The translations under genes were made by a program, and so were the position numbers. A DNA stretch of 64,000 nucleotides, taken from assembly GCF_014884385.1 (NCBI RefSeq), contig NZ_WKFH01000003.1, positions 3,442,001-3,506,000 of the forward strand, given 5' to 3'. Numbering within the stretch: the stretch's first letter is position 1; the number at the start of each line of letters is the position of its first letter. Below are positions 9,333 to 17,903 of this stretch, in pieces. The notes under the pieces are model-generated. The model ran no database searches and was not told the DNA's origin. It saw only the letters and a list, made by a program, of their open reading frames with translations. The stretch is from Phycobacter azelaicus. Lineage in GTDB: Bacteria > Pseudomonadota > Alphaproteobacteria > Rhodobacterales > Rhodobacteraceae.

Positions 9333-10118
9333 GTGACGCGAAAAAAGTGCGACGCTTGCAAAAACGGTGCAAAATTCAACGTGCCGATCACCATGGCATT
9401 TCAACCCATGGTCGCCATCGGGGCGCAGAAGATCTTCGCATATGAGGCGCTCCTGCGCGGCAAGGACGGCTCCAGCCCGCGCGATGTGTTCAGGCAGGTG
9501 ACGCCAGACACCCTTTATGCTTTTGACCAGAAATGCAGGACCACGTCGATCGAACTGGCTGCGGAGCTGGACCTGGCTGGCGAGGGTGCGCTCTTGTCGA
9601 TGAACTTTTTACCCAATGCCGTCTACGACCCCAAAGCGTGCATTCGCTTGACCCTTGAGGTTGCGAAAAAAACCGGTTTCCCCGTCGATCGCATCATGTT
9701 CGAGTTCACCGAGACGGAGCAGGTCGACACGCAAAAGATCCTCGACATCCTGACCACCTATCAGCGTCTTGGCTTCAAGACGGCGATTGATGACTTTGGC
9801 GCAGGCTATTCTGGGCTTAAACTACTGACCATGTTCCAGCCCGACGTCGTAAAGCTGGATGCAGGCCTGATCCGAGGGATCGACACCTCGCGGGCAAAGC
9901 AGGCGATCGTGCGCAACTCCATCCGAATGCTCGAGGAAATGGGCATTCTCATCGTCTGCGAAGGCATTGAAACTGAGGATGAATACAGCGCTCTTTACGA
10001 CTTGGGCGTCGACCTGATGCAAGGCTACCTCTTTGCGAAACCGGGGTTTGAAACCCTGCCTGAGCCCTATTGGCCGGTCCATGAGGCGGTTTCAATGCCC
10101 CAGAGCAAAAGGCTCTAG
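9333..10118 (+). CDS. EAL-domain protein (putative cyclic-di-GMP phosphodiesterase)
   Basis: The protein is essentially a stand-alone EAL domain of 261 residues, so it should hydrolyse cyclic di-GMP to pGpG. Visible catalytic elements are YEALLRG (EAL at 38-40), the metal-binding Asn in SMNFLPN, Glu in EFTETE, DDFGAGYSGL (about 152-161), a Lys in VVKLD and CEGIET. A CxxC pair (KCDACKNG) at the N-terminus could bind metal or sense redox state. The GTG start is supported by AGGAGAG upstream. No partner GGDEF domain is in the window. Confidence 0.9.
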   Translation: MTRKKCDACKNGAKFNVPITMAFQPMVAIGAQKIFAYEALLRGKDGSSPRDVFRQVTPDTLYAFDQKCRTTSIELAAELDLAGEGALLSMNFLPNAVYDPKACIRLTLEVAKKTGFPVDRIMFEFTETEQVDTQKILDILTTYQRLGFKTAIDDFGAGYSGLKLLTMFQPDVVKLDAGLIRGIDTSRAKQAIVRNSIRMLEEMGILIVCEGIETEDEYSALYDLGVDLMQGYLFAKPGFETLPEPYWPVHEAVSMPQSKRL

Positions 10119-10168
10119 GCGCGGACAAGAGGTCATCCCTGCCATGTCGCAAGGACACTCGCAGCGCT

Positions 10169-11488
10169 CTAGCGCGCGATCACGATGTCCGCCCGCAAGC
10201 CTCCCAGCTCGGGGCTCTCACTCAGGCGCAGCGTACCACCATGAGCCCGCGCCACATCGACAACAATCGCCAGCCCAAGCCCAACACCTGACCCAAGGTT
10301 CTGATTGCGCGCACTATCAAGGCGCGTGAATGGTCTGACAGCCTCTCCTCGCTGGTCAGGGGCAATGCCGGGGCCGTCATCCTCGACCCGGATACGCAGG
10401 GATTTTTCGGTCAGTGTCACCGCAACCCGTGCGCGCGTGCCATAGCGCACCGCATTGGATATCAGGTTCTCAACCGCCCGGCGCATGGACTGGTGCCGCA
10501 GCATCACCTGCCCTGAACCGCTGATCTCACCCAGCATCACGTCCTTTCCCTGCCGCCGCCAGTCCTCGACGATACCCGTGACCATGGCGATCGGATCGAC
10601 CCGCTCCGGCTCGCCGGTCGAGGCCCCACGGGAAAAATCAAGGAACGCATCCAGAAGCGCCTGCATTTCATCCACGTCCCGCAACATCGGTTCGGCGTCT
10701 TCCTCATCCAGCATCGCAAGCCCCAATTTCAGACGCGTCAGCGGAGTTCGGAGGTCATGACTGACCCCGGACAGCATAAGCGTGCGCTGCTCGATCTGTC
10801 GTTCGATACGGGCCCGCATATCCACAAAGGCGCTGCCCGCTGCCCGGACCTCGGTTGCGCCACGAGGAGAATACGGCATCATCCGCCCCCGCCCAAAGGC
10901 CTCGGCCGCTTCGGCCAGCCTTTTGATCGGGCGCAGCTGGTTGCGCAGATATATGAAGGCGATCAACGCCATGAAGAGACCAAAAAAGACCATCGTAACG
11001 ATCAACTGGTGCGGCGCCGCGGCAGTCAGGCGCCGCCTGTCGATCTGCAGCTCGAGCCTCCCAAGATCAGTATCCACAAAAATGTGCACCCTGGGATTGT
11101 CAGGAAACTGGGCGGCCAGAAAACCGGGAAGATCCGCTTTTAATTTGTCCCGAACCACGCGGCCTGAGAACTCGTACCAGGCGAGATGATCGTGGGGATC
11201 CGGGGCGCCCGTTTGCAGAAAGTCGGCCTCCATCTGCAAAGGCTGAAGAAAGGGCGCGAGGCGCAGCAAATACTCCGGCTGCCCCTTTGCACTACCACCC
11301 TGCTGGAGCAGCAGGTTGACCTCACGCAAAACGGTGGCCGTCATCTGCGTCGTCACATCCTCCAGGTCCCGCTTTATGAACACGACAGAGACCACCAACT
11401 GCAACGAGACGATAGGCACGATCAGGATTAGCGCGGCACGACCATAGAGGCTGCGCGGGGAATATTGTTTGAGCCTTTGCAACACCAT
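10169..11488 (-). CDS. EnvZ-like sensor histidine kinase
   Basis: A 439-residue inner-membrane sensor kinase. It has a transmembrane helix near residues 17-37, a periplasmic loop of about 115 residues, a second helix near 155-175, a HAMP linker, a HisKA box with the phospho-acceptor in LSGVSHDLRTPLTRL, and an ATPase domain with NLISNAV (N box), DDGPGIAP (G1) and GSGVGLGLAI (G2). The architecture matches EnvZ/osmosensor kinases. The expected OmpR-like partner would lie downstream on the minus strand but is not seen: the next gene in that direction is the convergent EAL gene. It is therefore an orphan here. Confidence 0.9.
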   Translation of the reverse strand: MVLQRLKQYSPRSLYGRAALILIVPIVSLQLVVSVVFIKRDLEDVTTQMTATVLREVNLLLQQGGSAKGQPEYLLRLAPFLQPLQMEADFLQTGAPDPHDHLAWYEFSGRVVRDKLKADLPGFLAAQFPDNPRVHIFVDTDLGRLELQIDRRRLTAAAPHQLIVTMVFFGLFMALIAFIYLRNQLRPIKRLAEAAEAFGRGRMMPYSPRGATEVRAAGSAFVDMRARIERQIEQRTLMLSGVSHDLRTPLTRLKLGLAMLDEEDAEPMLRDVDEMQALLDAFLDFSRGASTGEPERVDPIAMVTGIVEDWRRQGKDVMLGEISGSGQVMLRHQSMRRAVENLISNAVRYGTRARVAVTLTEKSLRIRVEDDGPGIAPDQRGEAVRPFTRLDSARNQNLGSGVGLGLAIVVDVARAHGGTLRLSESPELGGLRADIVIAR

Positions 11489-11571
11489 GCGCTAAGCCTA
11501 CAGGTGTGCCGTCACAGTGTGAAGCGACCATCCGGCGACAAGCCACCATTTGGTGAAGGAGCAGAAAACAG

Positions 11572-12486
11572 ATGCAGGCCCCAGACGATTTCAATCCCAC
11601 TCCGAGCGTTGCGGACCTTTTGCAGCCGGGTGTGCGCCGCATTCTGGCACCGAACCCCTCTCCTATGACCTACCGCGGCACAAATACCTATGTGGTCGGT
11701 CAAACCGGGCTTGCGGTCATCGACCCCGGCCCCTTGAGTGACGCGCATCTGGATGCGATTCTGGCAGCCGTTGAGCCGGGACAGCGCATCACCCATGTGA
11801 TCGTGACCCACGCCCACGTGGATCATTCGCCCCTTGCAGCGGAATTGTCCCAGCAGACCGGTGCTCCGGTCATGGGATTTGGACCCGCCACTGCCGGACG
11901 AAGCACCGTCATGACGCAGCTTTTGGACCAGGGCCTAAACAGCGGCGGTGAAGGCATCGATACCGATTTCATGCCCGACATCGAAGTCGCGGACGGAGAG
12001 ACGATCACCGGCGAGGGATGGTCGCTTGAAGTGCTGCATACACCCGGCCATCTGGGCAATCATATCGCCCTGGCGCTAGAGGATGCCTGTTTCACCGCCG
12101 ACCATGTGATGGGCTGGGCCAGCTCCCTTGTGTCGCCCCCAGACGGAGACCTCACGGATTTCATGGCCTCCTGCCGCAGACTGCGCGCGCGTCCCTGGCG
12201 GGTATTCTATCCCGGCCACGGCGCCCCGATCGAGGATCCGTCGGGCCGACTTGATTGGCTGATCAACCACCGCAAAGCGCGGGAGGCCGCAATCCTCAAC
12301 GCTCTGGAAGCAGGCCCGGCCACCCCCGGTGAATTGGCTCGCCAGATCTACACCGAGACGCCCCCTGCCCTCCTGATGGCCGCCGAGCGCAATGTGTTGG
12401 CACATCTCATTGACCTCATGGGGAAATCACGGGTCGCCCCTGAAAACGGCCTGACCGCAACCACCGCCTTTGGTTTGTTGGGGTAA
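11572..12486 (+). CDS. MBL-fold metallohydrolase (LACTB2/glyoxalase II-like)
   Basis: A 304-residue zinc hydrolase of the metallo-beta-lactamase superfamily. The THAHVDHS motif gives the HxHxDH metal site, PGHLGNH and TADHVMGW give later ligands, and GHGAPI sits near the C-terminal winged-helix domain typical of LACTB2-like proteins. The substrate is unknown; thioesters or RNA are known for relatives. It is divergent from the sensor kinase and is the last chromosomal gene before tRNA-Asn. Confidence 0.88.
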   Translation: MQAPDDFNPTPSVADLLQPGVRRILAPNPSPMTYRGTNTYVVGQTGLAVIDPGPLSDAHLDAILAAVEPGQRITHVIVTHAHVDHSPLAAELSQQTGAPVMGFGPATAGRSTVMTQLLDQGLNSGGEGIDTDFMPDIEVADGETITGEGWSLEVLHTPGHLGNHIALALEDACFTADHVMGWASSLVSPPDGDLTDFMASCRRLRARPWRVFYPGHGAPIEDPSGRLDWLINHRKAREAAILNALEAGPATPGELARQIYTETPPALLMAAERNVLAHLIDLMGKSRVAPENGLTATTAFGLLG

Positions 12487-12607
12487 TCAGAAATTCAATG
12501 CAATCATCGTGATCGCCGTATTGCCACCCCGTGATCTGAAAATTTTCAATTTTTTGCAGCCCCCCTCTGGACGAGGAAGATCACTCTCGCTATACGGCCT
12601 GCACCAT

Positions 12608-12682
12608 TCCGGCGTAGCTCAGCGGTAGAGCAGTTGACTGTTAATCAATTGGTCGTAGGTTCGATCCCTACCGCCGGAGCCA
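12608..12682 (+). tRNA. tRNA-Asn(GTT)
   Basis: The 75-nt cloverleaf has a perfect 7-bp acceptor stem (TCCGGCG/CGCCGGA), a D arm with AGCGGTA, the anticodon loop CTGTTAA with anticodon GTT, a T arm with TTCGATC, discriminator G and an encoded CCA. An identical copy in the opposite orientation lies at 48008-48082, so the pair brackets the accessory island. This copy is intact and keeps its own terminator. Confidence 0.98.
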
Positions 12683-12716
12683 AAATTTCTCTTAAATAAC
12701 AAGAGAGTAATAAGAT

Positions 12717-12737
12717 CGCCCTCTGGGGCGGTTTTTT
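12717..12737 (+). terminator. Rho-independent terminator of tRNA-Asn
   Basis: CGCCC-TCTG-GGGCG is followed by a run of six T, 34 bp after the tRNA 3' end. This is a textbook intrinsic terminator. Confidence 0.85.
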
Positions 12738-12742
12738 GTTTT

Positions 12743-12760
12743 TGCAACGACTTTGCAACG
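12743..12760 (+). repeat. Direct repeats TGCAACG spaced 11 bp, possible relic integrase arm sites
   Basis: Two copies of TGCAACG start exactly 11 bp apart (12743 and 12754), just after the tRNA terminator. The spacing equals that of the TGCCCC(T/C) repeats at both ends of the integrated element at 20014 and 47920. They may be arm-type sites of a different, lost integrase that used this tRNA. This is inferred from layout only. Confidence 0.3.
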
Positions 12761-12939
12761 CATCCGACATTCGTTGGTCAACCCCTATGCCAGTGCGGAC
12801 AAGCGACATTCGGTATGGCATCGTAGGATGCACTACCAAATATGGTTGGCGATTGGCTTTGGTTTGCGATAAAACGTCAGCAGTTCACCAATCGTAAACC
12901 GTGGGAACGCAATAAGAACAAGACACAGGGGCAGACATT

Positions 12940-14532
12940 ATGAACTTCATCGCCTTGGAATCAGAACAGAAGTTACGCGGTGGATATTACACGCCTAGCG
13001 ACCTTGCCCGATTCCTGACCCGATGGATTGCCCCGAATAGCAGAACCCGCGTACTCGAACCGAGTTGCGGTGACGGCGCGTTCTTCCCAACGCTTGAGGG
13101 GTCCGACGCAACGGTCACGGCCTTTGAGCTATCTCCCGAAGAAGCCGCAAAGGCATCGGCGCGTGGCCTACCGAATTGCACAATCCACAACCGAGACTTC
13201 CTCGGATGGGCACTCGATGCGGAACCCGGCCAATTCGATGCGGTTGTAGGCAACCCGCCTTTCATTCGGTACCAATACCTTCCAGCAGAATTCCAAGCCA
13301 ATGCCGAACGGGTATTCACGCGCCTCGGCTGCAAGTTCACAAAGCACACCAACGCATGGGTTCCATTCATTCTGGCGTGTATGGACCTGCTGCGCCCCAG
13401 CGGGCGATTGGCGATGGTGGTCCCGTCGGAAATCGTCCACGTGATGCACGCGCAGTCGCTGCGAACCTATCTCGGACAGCAGTGCCGCCGGATGGTGATT
13501 GTGGACCCGCAGGAAATTTGGTTCGAAGGCACCCTACAGGGCGCGGTGCTGCTGATGGCCGAGAAGAAGGCCACACCAGAGACCCACGGCGAGGGTTTGG
13601 GCATTCTCCGTGTGTCCGGTCGCGAATTCCTGCTAGAAGACCCAGAGGCAGTGTTCAACGCCCCGAGGGCAATCAACGGAAAGACTGTTCAGGGCAAGTG
13701 GACCCGCGCGTTGGTCCCTGCCGCGACTCTTGCGATTCTCGATGCCGTGGAAGCCGATGATCGTTTTTGCCGCTTTTCAGACGCCGCAACTGTGGACGTG
13801 GGCATTGTCACTGGGGCGAACAAGTTTTTCCTCGTCACCGACGAAGTGGTCAAGCACAACGGATTGGAAAAGTGGACGCACCCTATGTTTGGTCGCAGCG
13901 ACCACTGCCCCGGTGTGATCTACGATGATGCTCAACACGCCCGGAATGCCGCCACAGGCAAGCCCACGAACTTCCTTTGGATGCCCGATACCTCGGTCGA
14001 AAAGAGCGCCAAGGGACGCGCCTACATTGCTGCTGGCGAGCGTGAAGACCTACACAAGCGGTATAAATGCCGCATCCGCAGCCCGTGGTATACAGTGCCT
14101 TCCGTCTACGCTACCGAAGTGGGAATGCTAAAGCGAAGCCACGACACGCCTCGGCTGATCCTCAATCGTGCGGGCGCATACACGACCGACACCGCATATC
14201 GCATTCGAGCCTTGCGCGGCACAGCCGATGCGCTGGTCTATGGCTTCTACAACAGCTTGACCGCCCTCAGCGCAGAACTTGAAGGGCGGCACTATGGTGG
14301 GGGCGTTCTCGAACTCGTGCCTAGCGAGATCGAGAAGCTGTTGTTGCCTTCCCCGGACTCGATTGTCCCAGAGGTGGAAAGCCTCGACCGCATGGTCCGC
14401 GAAGACACGGTGGCTGACACGCTAGAGGCGCAGTCAGAGGCGGTGTTGGGCGCGCTGACCAAGGCAGAGCAAATGGACCTGCTGGCCGCGTGGGCCACTC
14501 TGCGCGACAGACGACACCGCCTGCCTACTTAG
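12940..14532 (+). CDS. N6-adenine DNA methyltransferase (gamma class) of a type II R-M system
   Basis: A 530-residue DNA methyltransferase. SAM-binding motif I reads VLEPSCGDGAFF near residues 38-49, after the GGYYTPSDLA segment seen in TaqI/Eco57I-like enzymes. The catalytic motif IV is NPPF (about 105-108), which together with order I-IV places it in the gamma N6-adenine class. The C-terminal half (residues about 250-480) is the likely target-recognition region, with a RHYGGGVLELVPSEIEKL element near its end. Its stop overlaps by 4 bp the stop of the convergent PLD-family nuclease, a compact R-M arrangement. Confidence 0.9.
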   Translation: MNFIALESEQKLRGGYYTPSDLARFLTRWIAPNSRTRVLEPSCGDGAFFPTLEGSDATVTAFELSPEEAAKASARGLPNCTIHNRDFLGWALDAEPGQFDAVVGNPPFIRYQYLPAEFQANAERVFTRLGCKFTKHTNAWVPFILACMDLLRPSGRLAMVVPSEIVHVMHAQSLRTYLGQQCRRMVIVDPQEIWFEGTLQGAVLLMAEKKATPETHGEGLGILRVSGREFLLEDPEAVFNAPRAINGKTVQGKWTRALVPAATLAILDAVEADDRFCRFSDAATVDVGIVTGANKFFLVTDEVVKHNGLEKWTHPMFGRSDHCPGVIYDDAQHARNAATGKPTNFLWMPDTSVEKSAKGRAYIAAGEREDLHKRYKCRIRSPWYTVPSVYATEVGMLKRSHDTPRLILNRAGAYTTDTAYRIRALRGTADALVYGFYNSLTALSAELEGRHYGGGVLELVPSEIEKLLLPSPDSIVPEVESLDRMVREDTVADTLEAQSEAVLGALTKAEQMDLLAAWATLRDRRHRLPT

Positions 14533-15680
14533 TCGATCTCCACTACATACCGTCCGCCGACCGCCGCAGGTTGGTACAGTTTCAGTTCGCGCCCAACCAA
14601 GCCGATGTGCTTAATATGGGTGGTGGCGTTGTCCCAATGCAGTCCAGTCGTGTAATTTCCTTGCCCTGCCTCCCATGCAGGCTTGTGACTCAAAGGCAAA
14701 TCGAAATCACCAACATGGACCCCCGCAATGATTAGCGAGGTAGGCGCAACAGCTACGTACTTCTGAGCGGTTGCATCAAAGGTCCAGTTCAGCGTCGAGA
14801 AAACTTGGTTACGGAAATACGACTTTTGGTCAATCACCTTTCCATTAACCTTGTATCGCGCTTGCGTGAGCCGAAGTACTCCGGGCGCGTGCCCTGCATT
14901 TAGTTGAAGATCCGAGGCTGGCAGCTTCGGTTTCAACCAAACCAATTGACCATAGATCGGTGGTGGCGAGGGAAGATTGACAGCTGGTGTTGCCATGCCG
15001 ACTTTGGGTTTCTTTGGCTTCGATTTCACCGGCGACGACTTTGACGGAAGATTGATAGGCGGCTTGCTTGTCGCGGCACCTTGCTTACCTGATCCATACG
15101 CAGTTTGTGTCCTGGGTTTCCGCTCATCTTCAAGAATCCCCTGCTTCATCAAATCGACAATTTCGCGACCACTACCAATTCTGAAACAGTGCTGCGGATG
15201 GTTGGCAATGAGGTCATCAAATCCGTCCAACATGGTGTCAACGAACGCTTTGTACGAGGCATCAGCAAGGTCCAGTTCCATATCCGTGCCTGCCTCGATG
15301 TTGTTGAACAGCCCCGCATGGGTCAAGTTGGCGCTGCCAACGATGGCTCGTGCCTGATTGGGGCCGGTTGCAATAAAGGCTTTAGGATGGAAAATCCGGC
15401 CCCTAGTGGCTGTGTCGAGCGCATAGAGTTCCACGCCCAGCTTCAACAAAGCGGCGGTTGCCTGTGCAGTCGTTGAACCGTTCCTGACGCCGATGAAGGC
15501 GCGGCATACGCCCGCAACAGGGGCGAGAGCGGCAGAGACCGCCGCGACACCTGCTGAGTTTGAGAATGCAGAAGAAATGATAAGCCGATCCAGCCAAGGC
15601 TCTTGTGCCAGAGACACCAATTGCGGCGCGTGCTGCTGTCCTCCCGCAAGAGGTTGAAATATTGCCCTAACTGTTGCCAT
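14529..15680 (-). CDS. PLD-family restriction endonuclease-like protein
   Basis: The 383-residue protein has one phospholipase D active-site motif, HPKAFIATG followed by IVGSANLT (about residues 94-117), as in BfiI and NgoFVII-type nucleases, which dimerise to complete the site and need no metal. A proline/lysine-rich linker (about 200-245) joins it to a C-terminal beta-rich domain that could be the DNA-binding part. Pairing with the convergent methyltransferase makes a type II R-M role likely. The ATG used begins MATVRAIF, the natural start of the nuclease domain; upstream in-frame sequence looks unrelated. Confidence 0.8.
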   Translation of the reverse strand: MATVRAIFQPLAGGQQHAPQLVSLAQEPWLDRLIISSAFSNSAGVAAVSAALAPVAGVCRAFIGVRNGSTTAQATAALLKLGVELYALDTATRGRIFHPKAFIATGPNQARAIVGSANLTHAGLFNNIEAGTDMELDLADASYKAFVDTMLDGFDDLIANHPQHCFRIGSGREIVDLMKQGILEDERKPRTQTAYGSGKQGAATSKPPINLPSKSSPVKSKPKKPKVGMATPAVNLPSPPPIYGQLVWLKPKLPASDLQLNAGHAPGVLRLTQARYKVNGKVIDQKSYFRNQVFSTLNWTFDATAQKYVAVAPTSLIIAGVHVGDFDLPLSHKPAWEAGQGNYTTGLHWDNATTHIKHIGLVGRELKLYQPAAVGGRYVVEID

Positions 15681-15899
15681 CTGCCTGTAGCCCCTCAACA
15701 ATTCGTTTTGGGGCACCTTACTGCCAGACAGCGCACAAGTCGATTGCCATGTCTGCTGCACTTAGGCTCTCGAATAAATGCTTGACCACCCCTCAGCGCG
15801 CGTCTGCGGCGGGGTACGTGCTGGTGGGCATAGTGAAGCCCAAAACACGGAGAAACCCATCAGCGGGCGTTTTTTCGGGGTCTCTGCACACAAATGAAA

Positions 15900-15960
15900 C
15901 GGGCGGCCCAAAAGCCGCCCGCGTTGCGAAAATAAAAGGGGCGACATTGTTGCCGCCCCG
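15900..15960. repeat. Two strong hairpins
   Basis: CGGGCGGC-CCAAAA-GCCGCCCG (15900-15921) and a second stem with one mismatch (15939-15960) lie between the PLD nuclease start and the end of the phage-like small gene pair. The second is just past the stop of the minus-strand gene at 15966 and may stop its transcript, though the T-run is poor. The rest of 15681-15899 holds nothing recognisable. Confidence 0.45.
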
Positions 15961-15965
15961 TTATA

Positions 15966-16181
15966 TCAGTGAAATTCTGGTGGAATCGTCACACTTCGTT
16001 TTCGTTCGATTTCTGAGCCGACAAGCCGTGTAGTTTGCCATTTGTTGGCAGTTGCTGCGCGCAGGTGTTGCACGTCGTCGCCACGATGGACAACAATCTC
16101 AGTGACACCGTGTTTCGCAAGTGCGTTTGCGAGACGTAAAAGGTCGTTTCGACCGAGTTCGGCAGGGTTCAGGATGTTCAT
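15966..16181 (-). CDS. Small phage-like hypothetical protein
   Basis: A 71-residue protein with no recognised family. It begins MNILNPAELGRNDLLRLANALAKHG and reads like a short helical DNA- or protein-binding peptide. Its ATG overlaps the stop of the upstream gene (ATGA), so it is translationally coupled to the 90-residue protein at 16178-16450. The small, tightly packed genes nearby and a terminase fragment point to a phage remnant. Confidence 0.55.
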   Translation of the reverse strand: MNILNPAELGRNDLLRLANALAKHGVTEIVVHRGDDVQHLRAATANKWQTTRLVGSEIERKRSVTIPPEFH

Positions 16182-16450
16182 GCCGCCGCCTTTCTCTGCC
16201 AAGCCTCGCCATGAGCAGCCTGAGCTTCGCGGATCACCTGTGCAACATGCTCAAAGTAACTGGCCGCGAACCCGATTTCTTTGTTCGCCGCAAGGATGGT
16301 GATAACTTCCACGTCGTCGGGTTCGTAAATGTTAAGCTCTGCCCCTTCGATAAAGATGGAATACAGGCTACATGAAATAGTCTCGCCTGCGGGCGCGGCC
16401 GCAAGTATCTCAACCGCCCGCTGCACATTTTCGATTTTGAAGTTTGTCAT
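16178..16450 (-). CDS. Small phage-like hypothetical protein
   Basis: A 90-residue mixed alpha/beta protein, not recognised. It starts at an ATG preceded by AGGAGA in a leader that is nearly identical to the one before the unrelated gene at 17259 (shared 19-base AAGGAGACCCACCAATGAC). That shared leader decides the start. It is coupled to the downstream gene by a four-base overlap. Confidence 0.6.
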   Translation of the reverse strand: MTNFKIENVQRAVEILAAAPAGETISCSLYSIFIEGAELNIYEPDDVEVITILAANKEIGFAASYFEHVAQVIREAQAAHGEAWQRKAAA

Positions 16451-16520
16451 TGGTGGGTCTCCTTCTGCTATACCCACGCCTAATAAATGCGACCGGGAAA
16501 AAATTGCTGGAGCGGCAAAC

Positions 16521-17000
16521 ATGCTTGAAAACTCCAACTTGGACGAACTCGCAGAGGCCGCGCGCCTCGAACCCGGCGACGCCAAGAAGGCGTGGCAGCT
16601 TCTGTCCAATCACATCGGAGGGACCGACCTGCCCGAGTGGGTGAAAGCCTACGTGCAAAAGTCGGCGGTCGTCGTGGCCGAATACGACTTGGAGAACGGC
16701 GATCAAGCCAAACTTGCTCACGACCTTGGGTTCTACAAGGAGACCGGGCAGCAAGACGGTTGGAGCTACGACCTCGACCACGTTTTCGAATGGTTCACCG
16801 ACCGAATGATGAAGGACGTTCAGGACGGCAAGAAGATCAACGTGTCGCGGACGGCGCGCGAGTACCGGGAGGAAAACCGGATGTTCGCCAATTCACCCGA
16901 CGGCGCGCGCAAGGCCTACGAAAAGGCCCGCAAACGCCACGCAAAGCGGATGGAGGCGGAAGCAGAGCTTGAACGGCTTTTGGCTGATCGAGGCGCTTAA
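16521..17000 (+). CDS. Hypothetical protein, phage-like
   Basis: A 159-residue charged, mainly helical protein. The segment DLPEWVKAYVQKSAVVVAEYD (about 38-58) resembles DLPNWVKQYLSNVA in the truncated gene at 19087-19409, so the two share a small domain. The C-terminal third (ARKAYEKARKRHAKRMEAEAELE) is likely coiled coil. The start has GGAGCGG upstream; longer in-frame extension is antisense to the neighbouring gene and was dropped. The function is unknown. Confidence 0.6.
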   Translation: MLENSNLDELAEAARLEPGDAKKAWQLLSNHIGGTDLPEWVKAYVQKSAVVVAEYDLENGDQAKLAHDLGFYKETGQQDGWSYDLDHVFEWFTDRMMKDVQDGKKINVSRTAREYREENRMFANSPDGARKAYEKARKRHAKRMEAEAELERLLADRGA

Positions 17001-17013
17001 ACGCTGGCCGCGT

Positions 17014-17259
17014 TCAGTGCGGTGAAGATGGCGGCAGTCGCTGGATATTGATGCTGCCCACCATTGGCTCCGGCACATCAAAGCCGAACTCCAATGCTTG
17101 CCGCACAATTCGTGCTCTTGTCTTTAGCCATCGTTTGTCTGTTCTAATAATCGGCGGAAAGAGCGACATGTAGCCCTCCCAAACCAGAAGGTTGTAGAAC
17201 TCTTTTTGAACTTTCTTCTTTTTCCGATAATGAGGGTGATTGCTGGGTAGCTTGGTCAT
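17014..17259 (-). CDS. Small basic hypothetical protein
   Basis: An 81-residue basic protein (YRKKKKVQKEF, then a WLKTRARIVRQAL helix). It is not recognised. The ATG lies in the same leader (AGGAGACCCACCAATGAC) as the gene at 16450, which fixes the start. It converges with the gene at 16521-17000. Confidence 0.5.
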   Translation of the reverse strand: MTKLPSNHPHYRKKKKVQKEFYNLLVWEGYMSLFPPIIRTDKRWLKTRARIVRQALEFGFDVPEPMVGSINIQRLPPSSPH

Positions 17260-17422
17260 TGGTGGGTCTCCTTTTTCCATAACCACACCCAATGTAACCG
17301 GAAATGATCCAGCGTTCTGGAGCGCCAAGAATTGGACAAAACTCCAGTTTGATCGAATCGATCTCGTCGATCTCAAGGCACATCGGCCCAAGTGAATTTG
17401 GCGAGCGCGACGAGAGACGCGT

Positions 17423-17869
17423 TCACCACCACCCGCGAAGGGTCTGCTGCACGGCGAGGCCGGCTTGCTGATATTGCGAGGCGAACCCGCCGAGGATCAG
17501 CGCAACGCCCAAGTCGCCGTGTCCGCCCACGCTGCGGCTTTGGCTGATGATCTGATTGCCCGCCGCCGTTGTCGTCGTCGCGAAGGAAGCCAGGTCGGCC
17601 TCGATCTCATCGCGCAGAGGCAAGTCAGGGGCGAATTTGAGATCACCCGACGCAAACAGCACGGCGAGATTTTCGATCATGAAGGTTTTGCCTGCGTTCA
17701 CATACCGCGACCCCTTCTTCGACCAATCCTGCCCGCCCGTCATTTGCACCGCTTTGTGATCGACGCCTGGATCCCAGAGCATGTCCGAGACCACGCGACC
17801 GATGGACGTGCCGTCAATGGCAAGCTCTGACTTCCCACCGAAAGGCGGCGCATTGCGCAGGCGGACGAG
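17423..17869 (-). pseudogene. Phage terminase large subunit, C-terminal fragment
   Basis: This 149-codon open frame has no own start and runs directly out of the IS end at 17870. It resembles the RNase H-like nuclease half of TerL: IDGTSIGRVVSDML matches the family's IDATGVGRAVVDLL strand-helix, VQMTGG follows, and HGDLGVALILGGFA corresponds to the HDDLVLALALA metal site near the C-terminus. The N-terminal ATPase half is missing. The sequence across the IS (19087-19409) is not terminase, so the missing part was deleted rather than split. Confidence 0.65.
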
Positions 17870-17903
17870 TGATCAGCCCCACCTGAGTGGTCCGTTTTGA
17901 TTG

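Noticed and set aside
16329..16520. N-terminal extension of the gene at 16521
   Set aside because: It is antisense to the start and leader of the small gene at 16178-16450; the ATG at 16521 has its own ribosome site.
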